Below are positions 1-10,321 of a DNA stretch of 64,000 bases, in pieces. Location: positions 58,784,939 to 58,848,938 of the forward strand of contig OX388351.1 in NCBI GenBank assembly GCA_947579665.1, given 5' to 3'. Position 1 is the stretch's first letter, and each line of letters begins with the position of its first letter. This DNA is from Sympetrum striolatum. Taxonomy: Eukaryota > Arthropoda > Insecta > Odonata > Libellulidae. The position numbers and the translations under genes were made by a program. The notes beneath the pieces were generated by a model. It was given only the letters and a program-made list of their open reading frames with translations, had not been told where the DNA came from and ran no database searches.

Positions 1-106
1 GTATAGAGAAAGTATTGTTTTCATGAAAAAATTCGACTTCGAGATTTCAACGGAAATACACGTTTTGGGGTCCCTAGAACACGTTTTGACCATTTTCTGA
101 ATGATG

Positions 107-127
107 TCTGTGTGTATGTGTGTGTGT

Positions 128-216
<89 letters not shown>

Positions 217-242
217 TGTGTGTGTGTGTATGTGTGTGTGTG
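107..242 (+). repeat. (TG)n microsatellite, about 135 bp
   Basis: This is a nearly pure TG dinucleotide run with a few TA and GA interruptions. It occupies the same position as the TG tracts of the other copies of this element, between the conserved leader and the first tandem unit. It is much the longest TG tract in the window. Apparent reading frames across it (poly His-Thr or Cys-Val) are artefacts. Confidence 0.95.
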
Positions 243-244
243 AT

Positions 245-1675
245 AATGGGCGTTCTAACTCGAAAACTAAAAGTCGTATCAATACCAAACTTCATATATA
301 GTACTGTTGTGTGTGCTGTCAGAGTTGATTAGTTTTTGGAGTAAATCCGTTAACCGGAAGTCGAGCTTTATTCATTAAAGCTCATTTCCGGTTTTCAAAA
401 TATCTCCATAAATATGATATATACGTCTATTGTATTACTTATAAAAGTTTTAGATAGTATAATTTACTATAACTTTTGTATTTAACATATTTTTGTATCA
501 CCGGTTCATTAGGAGTTATTCGTGAAATACTGATAAACCGGAAGAAGATGATTATGTACTTTGTGGGCGCTCTAACATGAAAACTGTTTGTCGGATCAAC
601 ACGAAATTTCATACATAGTACTTTTATTACAGTTGTTAGAGTTTATTAGTTTTTGGAGTAAATCGGCTGACCGGAAGTCGAGCTTCATTCTTCAAAGCTC
701 ATTTCCGGTTTTCAAAATATCTCCATTAATATGATATTTAGGTATATACTATTATTTATAAATGTTGTAGAAAATTTAATTTACTATAACTTTTGTATGA
801 AACATATTTTTGCATCACCGGTTGATTAAGAGTTATTCGTGCAATACCGATAACCCGGGAAGTAGCTGTTATGTCTTTTGTGGGCGCTCTAACATGAAAA
901 CCATTCGTTGTATCAACTTTAAATTCCACATATAGTGTTTTTGTTGGTGTCGTTAGAGTTGATTAGTTTTTGGAGTAAATCGGTCAACCGGAAGTCGAGC
1001 TTCATTCTACAAAGCTCATTTCCGGTTTTCAAAATATCTCCATAAATATGATATTTAGGTATATACTATTAATTATAAATGTTTTAGAAAATTTATCTTA
1101 CTATAACTTTTGTATGAAACATACTTTTATATCACCGATTGTTTAGGAGTTATTCATGAAATACCGATAAACCGGAAGTAGCTGTTATGTACTTTGTGGG
1201 CGCTCTCACATGAAAACTATTTGTCGTTTCAACACCAAATTTCATGTATATTACTTTGGTTGTTGTGATTAGAGTTTATTATTTTTTAGAGTATATCATT
1301 GAACCGGAAGTTGAGCTTTACTCTTCGAAGCTTATTTCCGATTTTGCAAAATACCTCTATAAATATGATATTTAGGTATATACTATTATTTTTAAAAGTT
1401 TTAGAAAAATTACTCTACTACACCTTTTGTATTAAACATATTTTTGTATCACTGATTGTTTAGGAGTTATTCGTGAAATACCGATAAACCGGAAGTTGCT
1501 GATTATTTACTTTGTGGGCGCTCTTACCTGAAAACTATTTGTCGTATCAACACCAAATTTCGTACATTTTATTTTGGTTGGTGTCATCAGAGTTGATTAG
1601 GTTTTGGAGGATATCGGTTTACCAGAAGTCGATCTTTATTTTTGGAAGCTCATTTCCGTTTTTGAAACATTTCAC
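245..1675 (+). repeat. Tandem array of ~317-bp units (about 4.5 copies)
   Basis: The landmark GTGGGCG(C/T)TCT recurs near 247, 564, 881, 1198 and 1515, giving a constant period of about 317 bp. Each unit contains, in order, the GGGCGCTCT landmark, a 'gttgattagtttttggag' block, an imperfect palindrome (CCGGAA..GAGCTT..AAGCTC..TTCCGG; 354-391 in the first unit), an 'aaaatatctccat' block and an AT-rich stretch ending in a second CCGGAAG motif. Units differ by scattered substitutions, so the array is not freshly amplified. Confidence 0.9.
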
Positions 1676-2180
1676 CATTAAACCTTAAGTAGTCTCGTGG
1701 GGTCAATGTGACATCAGGCGCTATATTACCGTCGGGATCACAGAAACTAATGAAGATATTTCAACCAAATTTTCGTTTTGTAAAAATGTTGTCCATGTTA
1801 TGATTATCTGAGGATTTTCTTAATGTCAAGTTATAAGAAGTATGCAATTTTAGCAGTGCTACCAAATTTACTGAAATAAATTTTAATAATTATCTAAACA
1901 TTATTTCAACAATTTTTAAGCACCTATACAAAAAATAATTCATAGGTAAGTATCAAAAAAATAATGAACACCATATCATGCATATAATCTGACGAAAATT
2001 AATATCCAAAACATAAGGTTTCGGGATATTTTAAAGATTTACTGAATATTTTAGGAATGAATCTATAATGTTTAAAATGCTATTACAGTTCACAGAATAC
2101 CTTACTAATGCTCACTGAGTAAATATGTGTTGATATAGTTTCAATATAGTAACAAAGAGCTACGCATTAATTTGTTTTTT
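1676..2180. other. AT-rich spacer between copies 1 and 2
   Basis: No gene is visible. The first 40 bases (CGTGGGGTCAA region, 1674-1712) resemble the reverse complement of 35472-35506, so copy 1 ends against another dispersed repeat. The rest is AT-rich with no recognisable structure. It ends in a T-run directly before the left end of copy 2. Confidence 0.5.
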
Positions 2181-2583
2181 TACTTTCTCCATACACGAAG
2201 TATAGAGAAAGTATTGTTTTCATGAAAAAAATCGACTTCGAGATTTCAACGGAAATACATGTTTTGGGGTCCCTAGAACACGTTTTGACCATTTCCGGAA
2301 TGATGTCTGTGTGTGTGTGTGTGTGTATGTGTGTTTATTATTATTATTATTATTGTGGGCGGTATGAAATTAGTTATTCTCTCAGCGTCACCTTATTTTA
2401 TTATTCATTATTTAAGCATCAATTTATTTAAACCGCTCCGGTACAGGTGGACCAAAGCGTTAGGGGGCGGCAAGAAGGGGCTGGTTACCACAACCTCCCG
2501 CCCCCCACTCCCGCCACTCAAGCATGCATCCTTCCAAAAGCGTCGATCCTACGTTCCTCTTCTTGCTCTACGTGAGAGAGAGA

Positions 2584-5242
2584 TCATATAAGTAGTTTTA
2601 TTCCCGTTTCTTGGTCTTTTGTACATAAAATATCTTTGTGTGCCCAGAATCTCAGGAATTTCTCTTCTTGGCCCCCTATGCGATGATATTCGTATTCGCG
2701 TCTTATCCTTTTGTTTAAAGTTTTTCGAAAGTACTCGATATATTCTGCCCTTGGCCTTCCTCCCTTCGAGGCCTGCGTATAGCATGTGTAGACACAGCTC
2801 TTCGTTATGGTGACGACGTAGTTGGACAAGAGGCTTTCCTTCCACTTGCTTCTCTTGTGCCTAATTCCCCCGTACAATTCGTGCAACATTATTGTGTTCC
2901 GGCCTGTCAGCTTCTTCACTGTCGGGATTACTATTTTCCAGAGTGCCTTCGCCTCAGCGCACTCAAAGGTTATGTGCCAAGCCGTGCCGATGATCCCGGG
3001 GCACCACTCGCAGTCGCTGTTCCTCTTGATCCGGGTCTTTTGCAGGAAAACTCCGTCTCCCCACCGGTTGTGACAGAGTCGCCACGCCACCTCGCTGTCT
3101 ACGCTAAAGTTAGGCGTCCGCCACAGGGACTCCCACCGAACCTCGTTATCCGAATGGTACCCCTTGTATGGCCACTTTTCGCTGTATTTTTTGAGCCTCC
3201 ACTCCTTATACATATCCCTTTTTGCGATTGGGAAAAAGGTTTCCAGCTGGGTCCTAGCGCTCTTGAAATGCGCGCGTAATGTGACGTCGATCTGGCTCTG
3301 TTCGGATGGAGGAGGCCAGCCATCCGGGAAAGGCCTGGCGTGTTCCCCGACTCTCAATTCCAAGATGGACGCTGCCTCCTTCACAGTCGCATAGAAGGAC
3401 CCCCTTCCGTGACGCCTGTCCAAAATTGTCCCCGAATCCCATTCTTTCCATCACATGAAAAAGGTAGTTGTGCTCCACCCTATCGAAAGCGCCTCTCTGG
3501 TCTAATGAGAGCACGGCCAGCCTCCGTCGCGGCTCATTTGCGGTGGTGATGACATCCCTAATCAGGGCGATGTTGTTGAGGATGCTCCTCCCCGATACTG
3601 AGCAGCCCTGTTCTGGAGAGATGACGTCCGCGATGACTGCAGCTAGCTTCAAGGATAGAGCCTTGGCGATTATTTTATAATCCACGTTTGTCAAGGACAC
3701 TGGCCTCCAATTATTAATGTTGGTTCTGTCACCTTTTTTATGGAGAAGGGTGATGACAGTACGTCTTGTGGACAGAGGCAAAACTTTTCCCTTGCCGCAT
3801 GCCCTCGTCATCTGGTAAAAAGGTCTCCGCAGATATTTCCAGAATTTTTTGTAAAACTCCACCGTGATTCCATCCAACCCCGGAGCCTTCTTATCTCTGA
3901 GGGCTCTCAGCGCTGCATCCAAGTCCGCCACGGATATATCCTCTTCTATCCAGTCGCGCTTTTCCTCGGGGAGGGTGCGTAGGCTGTCGGTGATGGCGGT
4001 ATTCTGAATGGAGGACTCCTGCCCGTTTCCGTACAAATTGTTGAAATGGTTCCTGACATATGTAATTAGGTCGCGGGTCGATGTCAGGTGCCCCCGTTCC
4101 GTTGAGAGAGCCGACAATGGTCGCGGTGTCATGCGGGTGGCTATTCGGGCGAGGCGACTTCCTGTCGGCGAATCTCTGGCCACCAGGTCCTCCCACCCCA
4201 TTCGTGAGATGGCGTTGTTGCTTAGCTGACTGTACCAGTCCCTTATGCGATCCCGCGCGTTGCCTCCCTCCTCCTGCGACTCACGGGCCGCTTCCGCTTC
4301 CAGGAGGCGTAGCACTCGGTTTTCCTCTGCCCTCCGTATCCGCGAGTACGTCATGGTTGCCGACTGCACCTCTTGCTTAAGGCTCTCCCAGTGTCGTACG
4401 CTGTCCTCTCGAGGATTTTCTGCGATGGAATGTAGGATGGATTCCATGTATGCGACGTACTCTTGGTCCTGCAGGAAAGCGTTCCTGAACCGCCAATAGG
4501 GCCGTCCTCTCCATGGGTTGCTTTGGGTTTCGAATGTGGCCAAGAGTGCTAGGTGGTCAGAAAAACTGGGGAGTGTCCTCACGCAACGGAGCGATGCCAG
4601 ACCACCCCTATCCATGTATATGCGGTCGAGCCTCGACGCCGCTCCCGGATCAGAGAGAGAGAAGAAAGTGAATCCTTTCTCCCGCCCCCGCATTTCTGTC
4701 CAGGCGTCGTGAAGGTGGTGGTCGCTAATTAGTGTAGTCAGCTGTTTCATCACCCCCCGATTCTTCTCAGTTCCCGAGGTTCTGTCTACCTCTGGATGTA
4801 GCGTGCAGTTAAAATCTCCTGCTAAAATAGTGACGTCGCCGGAGGTCCCCGCATTCGCCGATTCCTGCATCGATCTTTGAATAGCATCTAGCGTCCTCGA
4901 TGCGTTCTTGGCATCGTTGGGCACGTACACATTGATAAAAACGTATGTCCTTTCGTCCATTCGGAAAGCCACTTCCTGTGCGTATCCTCTCTGTATTATT
5001 TTTGTCCACAGGACATTGATGTTGGATGATCGCTTATAAGCGAAAGCTGTCCCCGATCCCTGGGTTGAGGGGGGGTTGAGGACGTATGAATACTCGCCTC
5101 CTAGCAAGACTGTTGGAAGCGCATCAGTGTTTGTTTCCTGGAGTGCCACCAACATAGGTTTCCACCTTCGGAGAAAGGCATCCAGTCTGTAGCTTTTTTC
5201 GGCGCTTTTTACCGACCGTACATTAAGGCTTAAAATGCTCAT
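2584..5242 (-). pseudogene. LINE ORF2: AP-endonuclease/reverse transcriptase with internal deletion
   Basis: ORF2 would nick the target and copy the element RNA into DNA. It starts with ATG at 5242. The endonuclease domain (residues 1-235) has all its signature motifs: LNVRS (6-10), QET (35-37), GDFN (142-145), SRLDRIY (203-209) and FSDH (227-230). The reverse transcriptase begins near residue 440, with KKAPGLDG (451-458), EFYKKFW (462-468), HKKGDRTNINNWRPVSL (501-517) and motif A LSLDQRGAFD (579-588). Homology ends abruptly around residue 605 (nucleotide ~3430) and the frame stops at 3254. A second frame (3423-2584) continues with a typical LINE C-terminal region ending in a C-x2-C..H-x4-C knuckle (DCEWC..WHITFEC). 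The palm motifs with the YADD box and the thumb are absent: I estimate 350-400 codons deleted, with a change of frame at the junction. The endonuclease could still fold; the enzyme as a whole is dead. Confidence 0.85.
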
Positions 5243-5351
5243 GCTAGGTACCTTAAAATTTATTAATATTATTTTGTACTATTGCTATATATTATATATA
5301 TTGTTATTACTATTATTAAAATCATACGTTGCCATGAATGTGTTTTCAGGA
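5243..5351 (-). other. Inter-ORF spacer of the LINE
   Basis: This AT-rich stretch of 109 bp lies between the end of ORF1 and the ATG of ORF2. I see no internal ribosome entry feature or overlap that would couple translation of the two frames. Confidence 0.6.
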
Positions 5352-7719
5352 TCAGTCGTCTTTTCTTTTGAGGGCCTTTAATAATCTTTGTATCCTCATT
5401 CGGAAAGCTGTATCTTTGATTATTCTTTTTTCCGATATATCTTCCAGCACACATATAAGTTCCGTTATATCGAGGAACATGTCGTTCGCCTTTTTTGAAG
5501 GTTCGGGACTACCTTTTACTTCCGTCAAATATTTCTTTAATTTTGTAAACGGAATCGATATGCGTCTGCCTTTTGCATAATATATAGACTCTATCTTCTG
5601 CAAAATTTCTTCATCACCTTCTTCGGGTTTTTCCTTTTTAGAATTATTTCCTCTCTTCTTTTGCGGAGAATTTCTCGGTGATATCCGTGAATCGTCATTT
5701 GCCTGTTTTCGTTTTCTTGATTCGTCGTCCTTAGATGTACACTCTGTCATTTCTTCCTCCTGGCTCTGCAATTCTTCATCCTGATTTAATTCTGTACTTT
5801 CGGTTAATTCTTCGATGTCCATGTCTTTCGTTCGTTCATTCTCAGCTGTTGTTATTGTTGTTGTTGTTGTTGTGTCTGTTGTCCCTTTATTTTCGCTGGC
5901 CTTATTCGGAATGTTTGTTTCTTCTGCGTCATCTGGTGGAAGAGAAGAGGCAAGGTCAGGAACGGGTGTATTATTCTTCTGAGAGGATTCCTCAGAAAGA
6001 AGGACGGTAGGTACGGGAGTGGAGAGGGGAGGTTGGTCTTCAAGGATAGGTGTGTGTGTGTTTCGATTGGGAGGTAGTTATGAGTGACTCAGAGATGTCC
6101 GTTTCAGTTAAACTAATGCTCCTCTCCTTAGTGACCGTATTCGAGCTTGAAGGGATGGAAGGGGTGTTGAACTGGGAGGGGTGAGGGGATTGAGAGGTCG
6201 GGTTTTGTGGCGCAACACTGGAAGAGGGTATGGGAAATGGGGGTGAAAAACTCTCCGCCGTCGATGGAGTTTCGTTTAGCGGGCATGCGTTTGCGTAATG
6301 CCCTTCTTTTTTACATCGATAACACCTAGCTTCGTCCAAATTGAAGAAGATTCGGAGGGGTACGTTATCCATCTCTACGAGAAGAGAGTTCGGTACAGGG
6401 GCTCCTTGTCTTCTTACAATGAAGCACTGCCTCCTCCAACTCTGTATGTGCATCAAGTCTGGCCTTTTCATTCCCACAGGGAGAGTCGTAACCGGACTTA
6501 CGACTCGTCCTATTTGACTTAAGATTTCGTGTAAGTCTTGTGGTGGAAAAAAAGGTGGAATGTTAGATATCACTAAACGTTCAACCTTTTGCGATAGGCG
6601 ACTTGCGATCACAAAACTATTTTTTATATTTATACCACCATGGTTTTCCATAAAATCCGCGAGGATGTCCTCCGTTTTTAAATGTATACATATTCTATTG
6701 TTCGACAGCCTTGTCGCGTGCGTGATATTTTTTCCACCGTCCACCACATCGGCCAGTGCTATAATGTAATCGGCTAATGGAGTATCAGGGAGCGCTTTGA
6801 ATATTACCCCTGTTTTTCTTGTTGGGCCATTTGTTAGCGCTTTGATCTTTTTGACTGCGGAATCGAACCTTAAATTATTATGGATACGTGGATTGGCATG
6901 GATGTTTTCCGTTTCGTTTCGTTGTCCTCCCGTTATTCCTGCGTAAGTTGGTCGTTGGGATGAGGATAGATCACGCTGGGTGGTCCTCACTTCTGCATCG
7001 GCGTCCTTTGGGAGTTGATGTAGGATTGGGACCGATGTAGTTGCCCGTTTTGGAGGTCGGGAATGGTGGTCTCTATGCACCGTTTCTATGCTAGGCCCTT
7101 GGGAGCCGTCTTCGATAAACGGGAGAGGAAACATGACTTTTTGACTGTTTGAGGAACGAGAAACACTGAACTTATCGGATTCCTTCGCATTTGTGGAATG
7201 AATGGAATTGCCTTGCGCTGAGATATGGGTTATAGTTTGAGCGGTCTTGGTAAGGTAGGATACAGTTGTCTGAGTATTTAAAGTGGTATTTAGGTCGGTA
7301 TTTGGGGTGAGGAAATCCCTAAATGATGAAAACTGAGTTTGAGAAGAAATGGGCCCGTCATTTTCTATCTCGTGCGTGTCCTCATTTTGCCCATCCTGTA
7401 TCGTACTAACATTATTATTTACGAAATTATATTGCGCGTATTGGTCTAACTGGGAGTCCTCATGTATGGTGGGTTCCGTTGTGGTTGCAGTAAAAACACC
7501 GTTCACTCTCTTGAGTATCGTTTTTTCACTAACTTCGAAGTTATCGTTGTTTTTGAGGCGGTTTAGGCTTCCTAGATTTTGCTTATAAGGTGAGAGGGGA
7601 TGCACAGATTGCGTTGAACTTGCAGATAGAGAATTAGTAATCTGGGGAGATGATGAGATGCTGGTTTCTGAGGTGGAAGAAGAAGAAACGGTAGAGTATG
7701 ATGAGATTGAGGGTAGCAC
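5352..7719 (-). pseudogene. LINE ORF1: zinc-knuckle nucleic-acid-binding protein, frameshifted
   Basis: ORF1 proteins coat the LINE RNA in a ribonucleoprotein particle. The first frame (7719-6040, 559 residues) has a Ser/Thr/Asn-rich N-terminal half (about 1-300). A folded RRM-like region follows (about 300-460), then a CCHC knuckle CYRCKKEGHYANAC (466-479) and a Ser/Pro-rich tail. It stops at 6040 just after a short CA tract (about 6050-6060). In the shifted frame the sequence stays open from the tract to 5352. This adds some 230 residues that are acidic, then lysine-rich, then helical (the helical part contains ITELICVLEDISEK). I checked that the codon register at 6050 matches that of the 5822-5352 frame. 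Loss of one CA unit would explain the break. The 5' start is unclear: position 7719 is GTG, the frame is open back to about 7845 with no ATG, and the first in-frame ATG is near residue 195. Confidence 0.8.
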
Positions 7720-8036
7720 AGAAGAAACAGTTGGGTCCGCCGCATCCGACCGGTGAAGGTCCCGGCCGGCGGAATCACGTTTCTCCGCTGACAGCTCCCC
7801 TTGCGATTCCTTATGCTTTCGACGATTTGAACAAAATGAGTTTTAAACAAAAACTATTCACTTCCGCGCTGAGACAAATACACCAATGGGTACAGGAACA
7901 CTTCCCTCAGCACTGGTGCAAAAAACACAAACACTGAAATGTAAAATACACACAAAAAACACGAAAAATGCGGAGCTCGCTCAGGACGATCCGATCACTT
8001 CGAAGTCAAAAGTGTGTGTGTGTGTGTGTGTGTGAC

Positions 8037-8690
8037 AGTGGGCGCTCTAACGTGTAAACTATTAGTCGTATCAATACCAAAATTCATATATAGTACTGTG
8101 GTGTGTGCTGTCAGAGTTGATCAGCTTTTCAAGTAAATCGGTAAACCGGAAGTCGAGCTTCATTCATCAAAGCTCATTTCCGGTTTTCAAAATATCTCCA
8201 TAAATATGATATATAGGTATATTGTATACAATATAAAAGTTTTAGATAATATAATTTACTATAACTTTTGTATTTAACATATTTTTGTATCACCGGTTGA
8301 TTAGGATTTATTCGTGAAATACCGATAAACCGGAGGTAGCTGATTATGTACTTTGTGGGCACTCTAACATGAGAACTATTAGTCATATCAATACCAAATT
8401 TCATATATAGTATTTTGGTTTGTGTCGTTAGAGTTGATTAGATTTTGGAGTAAATCCGTTAAACGGAAGTCGAGCTTCATACTTCAAAGCTCATTTCCGG
8501 TTTTCAAAATATCTCCATAAATATGATATTTAGGTATATACTATTACTTATAAAACTTTTATAAAATATTATATACTATGACTTTTGCATGAAATATATT
8601 TTTGCATCACTGATTGTGTAGGAGTGATTCGTGAAATACTGATAAACCGGAAGTTGCTAATTATGTACGTTGTGGTCGCTCTGGGCGCTG
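8037..8690 (+). repeat. Two ~317-bp tandem units of copy 2
   Basis: Landmarks near 8039 and 8357 give the same period as the array in copy 1. The second unit grades near 8673 into the element-specific 3' segment (cgctctgggcgctggggcgaaaggcc). That segment is shared with copy 3 at about 10132-10165, so it is part of the element and not flanking DNA. Confidence 0.85.
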
Positions 8691-8898
8691 GGGCGAAAGG
8701 CCACTTCATCGTTTTTCATCGAAAAGGTCCCGAAAAGCATTATTTATAATGATTGGGACGTAAAAGATAATAATATATAAATTAATCACTCATCTTCAAA
8801 GTTTGGATGGAATAAGGAGTTCAAAATTACTGTCGTAGATAAAGATTTACATCTTATATATGGAGAAAGTCATGTGCTGGCCACATCAGATTTTTTTT

Positions 8899-9298
8899 AA
8901 TATTTTGAGTCTGATCTGCAGAACTTCACAATCCTCAGTATCTGTTTCAAATCAATTTTTCTTCATTTCCTACCTGCTAGATTAAGCTATGGTGAATTGC
9001 TCCGTAAGTCACTAATTAACTCATACTTGTTCACGTTTACTCTAAATATAGGTAAAAGGAAAATGTAACAGGTTTTATTAGTCACAGCCATACAATTCTA
9101 CGGTAATAATTATCCTTATAAGTAGTAACCCCTAGTTTAAGTAGACTTCGATGGTGAGATTCATCGACAGTCGCTGATATAGCGCTATCACTGTATCGTT
9201 TTTAACTAATCTAACTAGGCTAATATTGTTTCTTCCCCTCAATTTGTTGCCACTTTACTAGTCATAGTTAAGCACTTCATTTCAGGATCCATGATATT
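8899..9298. other. AT-rich spacer between copies 2 and 3
   Basis: There is no gene, repeat or long open frame. It ends in a short T-run (ATATTTTTAC) at the left end of copy 3. Confidence 0.5.
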
Positions 9299-9300
9299 TT

Positions 9301-9335
9301 TACTTTCTCCATATACGAAGTATAGAGAAAGTATT
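9301..9335 (+). other. Left terminal hairpin of the HINE-like family
   Basis: TACTTTCTC pairs with GAGAAAGTA, and TATAC pairs with GTATA around a GAA loop, with a 2-nt CA bulge. The same hairpin occurs at 2181 and, with compensating changes, at 20645. This conservation suggests it is a functional end of the element. Confidence 0.75.
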
Positions 9336-9440
9336 GTTTTCATGAAAAAATTCGACTTCGAGATTTCAACGGAAATACATGTTTTGGGGTCCCTAGAACA
9401 CGTTTTGACCATTTTCGGAATGATGTCTGTGTGTATGTGT

Positions 9441-9487
<47 letters not shown>

Positions 9488-10321
9488 TGTGTGACAGTGG
9501 GCGCTCTAACGTGAAAACTATTAGTCGTATCAATACCAAAATTCATATATAGTACTGTGGTGTGTGCTGTCAGAGTTGATTAGTTTTTCAAGTAAATCGG
9601 TAAACCGGAAGTCGAGCTTCATTCATCAAAGCTCATTTCCGGTTTTCAAAATATCTCCATAAATATGATATATAGGTATATTGTATACCAGACAAATGTT
9701 TTAGATAATATGTTTTACTATAACTTTTGTATTTAAAATATTTTTGTATCACCAGTTGATTAGGAGTTATTCGTGAAATACTGATCAACCGGAAGTAGCT
9801 GTTTATGTATTTTGTGGGCGCTCTAACATGAAAACGGTTTGTCGGATCAGCACCAAATTTTATAAATAGTATTTTGGTTGGTTTTGTTAGAGTTGATTAG
9901 ATTTTGGTGTAAATCGGTAAACCGGAAGTCGAGCTTTATTCTTCAAAGCTCATTTCCGGTTTTCAAAATATCTCCATAAATATGATATTTAGGTATATAC
10001 AATTATTTATAAAAGTTTTAGAAAATGTAATTTACTATGACTTTTGTATGAAACATATATTTGTATCACTGATTGTGTAGGAGTTATTTGTGAAATACTG
10101 ATTAACCGGAAGTTGGTGATTATGTACGTTGTGGGCGCTCTGGGCGCTGCAGCGCGCTGGGGCGAAAGGCCACTTCATCGTTTTTCATCGTACCTGTCCC
10201 GAAAAACATTATTTATAATGTTTGTGACGTAAAAGGTAATAATATATAAATTAATCACTCATCTTCAAAGTTTAGATGGAATATAGAGTTCGAAATTACT
10301 GTCGTAGATAAATATTTACAT

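Larger units (their letters stand above)
1..1675 (+). mobile_element. Helentron/HINE-like element, copy 1 (both ends incomplete)
   Basis: The window opens inside the left hairpin of this repeat: the half GTATAGAGAAAGTATTG is present, while the TACTTTCTC half lies outside. The conserved leader (about 30-106), a long TG microsatellite and then about four and a half tandem units of roughly 317 bp follow. The leader matches those at 2181 and 9301 almost base for base. The right terminal sequence seen in copies 2 and 3 (CTTATATATGGAGAAAGT) is missing; the last tandem unit stops at about 1675 against unrelated sequence. No protein is encoded, so this is a non-autonomous element. The Helentron assignment is inferred from architecture; a satellite-bearing DNA transposon of another class is possible. 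Confidence 0.6.
2335..8010 (-). mobile_element. Tx1/L1-type LINE retrotransposon, defective, inserted in a TG microsatellite
   Basis: Read on the minus strand, it has a roughly 165-290-bp 5' leader (7720-8010), ORF1 (7719-5352), a 109-bp AT-rich spacer, ORF2 (5242-2584), a 3' UTR of about 250 bp and a short (TAA)n tail (2335-2354). Both flanks are pure TG repeat belonging to the surrounding element, so any target duplication is hidden in the repeat. The 5' end appears close to complete. Placement in the L1/Tx1 group rests on an ORF1 with a single CCHC knuckle after an RRM-like region, and on the EFYK..FW stretch in the ORF2 reverse transcriptase; an R1-type origin is less likely. ORF1 is frameshifted and ORF2 has lost the catalytic core of its reverse transcriptase, so this copy cannot move by itself. 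A short 'gtgggcgg' after the tail looks a little like the host element landmark but does not extend. Confidence 0.85.
2181..8898 (+). mobile_element. Helentron/HINE-like element, copy 2, split by a LINE
   Basis: The left part (2181-2334) has the terminal hairpin (TACTTTCTCCATACACGAAG, then TATAGAGAAAGTA), the conserved leader and a TG tract. The right part (8011-8898) resumes with a TG tract, about two 317-bp units (landmarks near 8039 and 8357), the inverted subterminal repeat CTTATATATGGAGAAAGT (8853-8870), the palindrome ATGTGCTGGCCACAT and a terminal CAGATTTTTT. Without the inserted LINE the element is about 1.04 kb, close to the 1.07 kb of copy 3. It is preceded by a T-run, in keeping with insertion next to T-rich sequence. 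Confidence 0.65.

Noticed and set aside
74..301. Open frames of 66-73 residues across the TG microsatellite on both strands
   Set aside because: They translate only the dinucleotide repeat (His-Thr or Cys-Val); the same occurs at 9340-9546.
245..1675. CRISPR array
   Set aside because: The repeats are about 317 bp without unique spacers of even size; they are tandem units of a eukaryotic mobile element.
2354..2380. The 'gtgggcggtatgaaa' beside the LINE tail as a continuation of the HINE-like element
   Set aside because: Similarity to the 317-bp unit landmark does not extend beyond a few bases, and the true continuation of the element is on the other side of the LINE (8011 onwards).
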